Shown piece after piece: positions 62,011 through 64,000 of a DNA stretch of 64,000 nucleotides. The position numbers and the translations under genes were made by a program. Origin of the DNA: Oegoconia quadripuncta. Taxonomy: Eukaryota; Arthropoda; Insecta; Lepidoptera; Autostichidae. Below the pieces are notes generated by a model, which saw only the letters and a list, made by a program, of their open reading frames with translations, was not told the DNA's origin and did not search any database. Within the stretch, counting starts at the first letter, position 1. Every line of letters begins with the position of its first letter. Where the stretch lies: the NCBI GenBank assembly GCA_949316235.1, contig OX438758.1:14727731-14791730 (forward strand), read 5' to 3'.

Positions 62011-62532
62011 ATTCTACTCTTGTGTGTGATTGTGGTAATCTTCTTAATAGATGCTTGGTTGTTGGAAATTTTTATCAGCTGGCAGGTATTGTTATCACAG
62101 ATTCATTTATAACGTAAATATATTTAAAATAATCACTAATATATATTATTTATCGATAAATAATGGGACAACAAATTTTATGTGTGTTGCTTGTGTGCCT
62201 ACCCACACAGAAAATAGAATTTGTCGGGATTTTGTCTCTGTTCTTCATAATTTCGATAAAACTCGCCATTTATTTTCCTTGCCCTATAGTAGGAATCCAC
62301 TTCATCTTTTGCCCACAATAAATCGAGCGTTAGGAATAAATTTGAATCAAAAAGGTGTTGTCGCCGTTTTTCTGACATTTCGTACGCGAATAAAAACAAA
62401 TATCTCGACAACACAACCACGAACACACTACACCGCTATAGGGCCGCGCGATCTGCCCGCTGGTTTGGAGAACAGGTATGCGTTGCCCGCCCCGCTGCCC
62501 GCAAAATTCCAGGCAGAGGCCTATAAGTGTCA

Positions 62533-62632
62533 TAACCATAGAACGCCGTACCGGAATTCAAAAATCTCAGGCGCATCGCATACTTCAGCGTGAAAGTTTT
62601 CATCCGTACCATATTCAAAGGGTCCAACAGTT
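62533..62632 (+). pseudogene. IS630-like transposase HTH scrap
   Basis: The frame ERRTGIQKSQAHRILQRESF then HPYHIQRVQQLSS matches the second helix-turn-helix of insect mariner-related (DUF4817-type) transposases. It abuts the right end of Harbinger 3. The fold-back at 37935-38975 carries the C-terminal motif of a similar family. Confidence 0.65.
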
Positions 62633-62639
62633 AAGTAGT

Positions 62640-63026
62640 TCGTCATTTAAATGTTTAAACTTATGCACTTCTATTCCATTATCTGAAAGAACAATGACAA
62701 GTTAAATTCCAGAATCAAGAATGGTTTAGGTTAGTAATGTAGTTAAGGGTACTGAGGTATAAAAGTAGTACCCATAGTGACACTCTGACCCTCCTTGAGT
62801 TCACGAGATAGAATGATAATAGGGGGGAAAATAATAATAAAAAAATGTTCTAAACCCTTTTCCCGTACTGTCCCGAAGGCTACAGGCTACACTGCGCCAT
62901 ACACTCAATCCAACCTAGTTTTCAGTTTCTCAGATATGAATTTGTTCGTCTTCCACATTCAGACCAGCACACACAGGCGTCCTACTAAGGTATTTGAAAA
63001 GACAATTGCATCATTTACGAAACGTT
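62640..63026. other. unassigned sequence with a TATA-like site
   Basis: GAGGTATAAAAGTAG near 62755 resembles a core promoter but no gene follows. Nothing else recognised. Confidence 0.35.
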
Positions 63027-63031
63027 ACATC

Positions 63032-63732
63032 TGTAGTGTTTGTTAAAATGATAGAAACTGCACTTTCAGATGAAATAAGTATTTATTAAGTTCAATGGAC
63101 AAAACAGCTCCCTTACAAGCCGGGGTTCACTCGTCTGGTGTTGCCACCAACCTTTTATAATAATCCTTACTTTATACCACATCTCCCTCTTAAAACAATT
63201 TATTTTACATCACAAAATCATTGAAATAAGAAGGTTGTCTCACCACTCGAAAGACTTTCTCAAAGCATTAGTATTGTTAACCACATTGGCAAGATTAGGA
63301 ACAAGAGCTACTTCTGACCAATATCTTTGCTTACAGATACTTCTATCTGGTGGGGTGGTTACCGACTTAACCTTGTCTTTAATTGTTTTGATAAACCAAG
63401 TGTTTCTGGTTTTCAAAACACCTGCCTCATTCTTGATCAAAACAGACCGTGGATTGTCTAGCATTTTTACAATAACTGCGGGTTTCCAAACGTCTGCATG
63501 TTCATTTTCTTTGAAAAATATTTTTTTTTATTGGAAATCAGATTCCCTTTGGGAGCATAAGTTCGTATCCTACCGACTGCGCCATGTAGTGTTTGTTAAA
63601 ATGATAGAAACTGCACTTTCAGATGAAATAAGTATTTGTTAAGTTCAATGGACAAAACAGTTCCCTTACGCCGGGGTTCACTCGTCTGGTGTTGCCACCA
63701 ACCTTTTATAATAATCCTTACTTTATACCACA
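63032..63732 (-). mobile_element. internally deleted Ty3/gypsy element, TSD ACATC
   Basis: LTRs at 63032-63181 and 63585-63732 (150 and 148 bp) differ at a few positions; ACATC flanks both sides (63027-63031, 63733-63737). On the minus strand: 5' LTR (63732-63585) ending AACACTACA, primer site TGGCGCAGTCGGTAGGAT directly after it, a 403-bp interior, polypurine tract AAGAGGGAGA, 3' LTR starting TGTGGTATAAAG. It has every cis signal except protein genes. Confidence 0.93.
63240..63520 (-). pseudogene. gypsy integrase C-terminal remnant
   Basis: Frame ENEHADVWKPAVIVKMLDNP then RSVLIKNEAGVLKTRNTWFI resembles the C-terminal chromatin/DNA-binding tail of Ty3/gypsy integrases that reads WKPA...PRSY.....G...RN. 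Everything upstream of it in pol and all of gag is deleted. Confidence 0.65.
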
Positions 63733-63761
63733 ACATCCTCAAGAAATGTGTAAATGCTCAC

Positions 63762-63843
63762 CTTTGAAGATCCTGATAATGTCTTCCGGGATATTCCAAT
63801 CTCGAAGAATAGAAGAGGTGCTGTGGCAAATTTCGTCGTTCAT
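63762..63843 (-). CDS. possible first coding exon of an unidentified gene
   Basis: ATG at 63843 opens MNDEICHSTSSILRDWN, then IPEDIIRIFK and a consensus donor AAAG|GTGAGC at 63761. The pattern (S)ILRDWNIPEDIIRIF resembles the first helices of a SAM domain, seen both in host proteins and in some lepidopteran TE genes. Upstream DNA (63870-63930) is GC-rich. The next exon is not identified; the gypsy element at 63032-63732 would lie in the intron. Weak call. Confidence 0.35.
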
Positions 63844-64000
63844 AGTTAGTTGAACGCTCGCTACTAACACAAAAATGCCCACCCGCGCCCAGGGCCGCGC
63901 CGACCCTCCACAGCGCCTGTGTGCGAAACCTATGAAGCGCCTCTTTTTTTTCACGAACTTATTTTTATTTCTTATTTGTTAATTTTGACCGAAATAAATG

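Larger units (their letters stand above)
57115..62214 (-). mobile_element. full-length two-ORF LINE inserted in Harbinger 3 exon 1, TSD TAGAATT
   Basis: TAGAATT at 57108-57114 and 62215-62221. The 3' end has an AATAAAG signal and a (GATT)n-type tail at 57115-57133. The 5' leader of about 200 nt precedes ORF1. Both ORFs are open, so this 5.1-kb copy may be complete and recently active. Confidence 0.93.
49836..62378 (-). pseudogene. Harbinger 3 transposase, broken into three parts
   Basis: Part 1: 62378-62215 (MSEKRRQHLFDSNLF, LLWAKDEVDSYYRARK, ending NPDKF). Part 2: 57114-56976 (YDYTRMSVETFDYIL, donor CTTGG|GTAAT). Part 3: exon 2 from 55716 (FLASRQPFKRL, CIGAIDGKHCRI with D1, FIGDEGYPLKTYLMRPYP with D2), interrupted at 55200 and resuming at 50157 with RARKTIECAFGILRSKW (E), a frameshift near 50050 and the stop at 49838-49836. 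The breaks at the two LINE insertions lose nothing except one TSD copy each. Confidence 0.85.
49525..62520. mobile_element. PIF/Harbinger element 3, decayed and split by two LINEs
   Basis: Same gene plan as element 2 in mirror orientation: MADF on plus, transposase on minus. Diverged GC-rich ends are seen at both sides (GGCGTGGCAGCGGGCAACG near 49540 and, on the minus strand, GCAGCGGGGCGGGCAACGC near 62490-62510), but exact tips and TSD are not resolved. It is interrupted by a LINE that contains a MULE (50164-55193) and by a full-length LINE (57115-62214). Confidence 0.75.

Noticed and set aside
62755..62770. TATA box of a gene
   Set aside because: No start codon with a credible frame or splice pattern follows.

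Overview
This window looks like insect, probably lepidopteran, heterochromatin-like or intergenic DNA: almost all of it is transposable elements (TEs) inserted into one another. Splice sites are eukaryotic, the intergenic DNA is AT-rich, and the TE set (BEL/Pao, Ty3/gypsy, copia, DIRS, several non-LTR families, PIF/Harbinger, hAT, MULE, IS630/Tc1/mariner, a tRNA-headed SINE) is typical of moths and butterflies. The species assignment is inference. No convincing complete host gene is seen. The only host-like signals are an orphan histone-type 3' stem-loop at 517-532, a decayed Myb/SANT-like gene at 28.5-29.4 kb that may itself belong to a TE, and a possible first exon near the right edge.

Layout. 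(1) 0-0.77 kb: C-terminus of a DDE transposase, then the histone-type stem-loop. (2) 0.76-15.2 kb: one Ty3/gypsy copy cut into four pieces by a 2.0-kb solo LTR (TSD GTGC), by a 2.1-kb IS630/Tc1/mariner element at a TA site, and by a LINE. The mariner-type element has a 6.8-kb BEL/Pao element inside its right terminal inverted repeat (TSD CTGAC). The BEL copy has an uninterrupted 1,775-residue polyprotein and LTRs differing at one position, so it is the youngest layer. (3) 15.2-21.4 kb: fragments of two BEL gag genes, a second gypsy, a LINE ORF1 and a LINE RT. (4) 22.0-27.6 kb: a DIRS retrotransposon on the minus strand with inverted terminal repeats, an internal complementary region, tyrosine recombinase, RNase H, RT, gag and five 162-bp tandem repeats. 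(5) 28.5-37.3 kb: Myb/SANT pseudogene, then a hAT element whose 3' region carries a whole Harbinger, itself hit by a SINE, a MITE and an RTE-type LINE. (6) 37.9-45.9 kb: fold-back element, chimeric LINE, copia element split by two LINE insertions, RTE tail.

(7) 46.0-62.5 kb: two Harbinger elements side by side. The first (46044-49500, TSD TTA) is intact: a two-exon transposase and a two-exon MADF protein lie on opposite strands and interlock, each gene's second exon sitting inside the other's intron. The second Harbinger (about 49.5-62.5 kb) has the same interlocked plan in mirror orientation, but its transposase is split by a LINE that contains a MULE (TSD TACGCT) and by an apparently full-length two-ORF LINE (57115-62214, TSD TAGAATT). 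(8) 62.5-64 kb: transposase scrap, a small internally deleted gypsy with two LTRs (TSD ACATC), and a possible exon.

How the genes work together: within each element they follow known TE logic (transposase plus DNA-binding partner in Harbinger; gag-protease-RT-RNase H-integrase in BEL; gag-RT-recombinase in DIRS; ORF1/ORF2 in the LINE). Target-site duplications allow a relative order of insertion to be read directly from the sequence.
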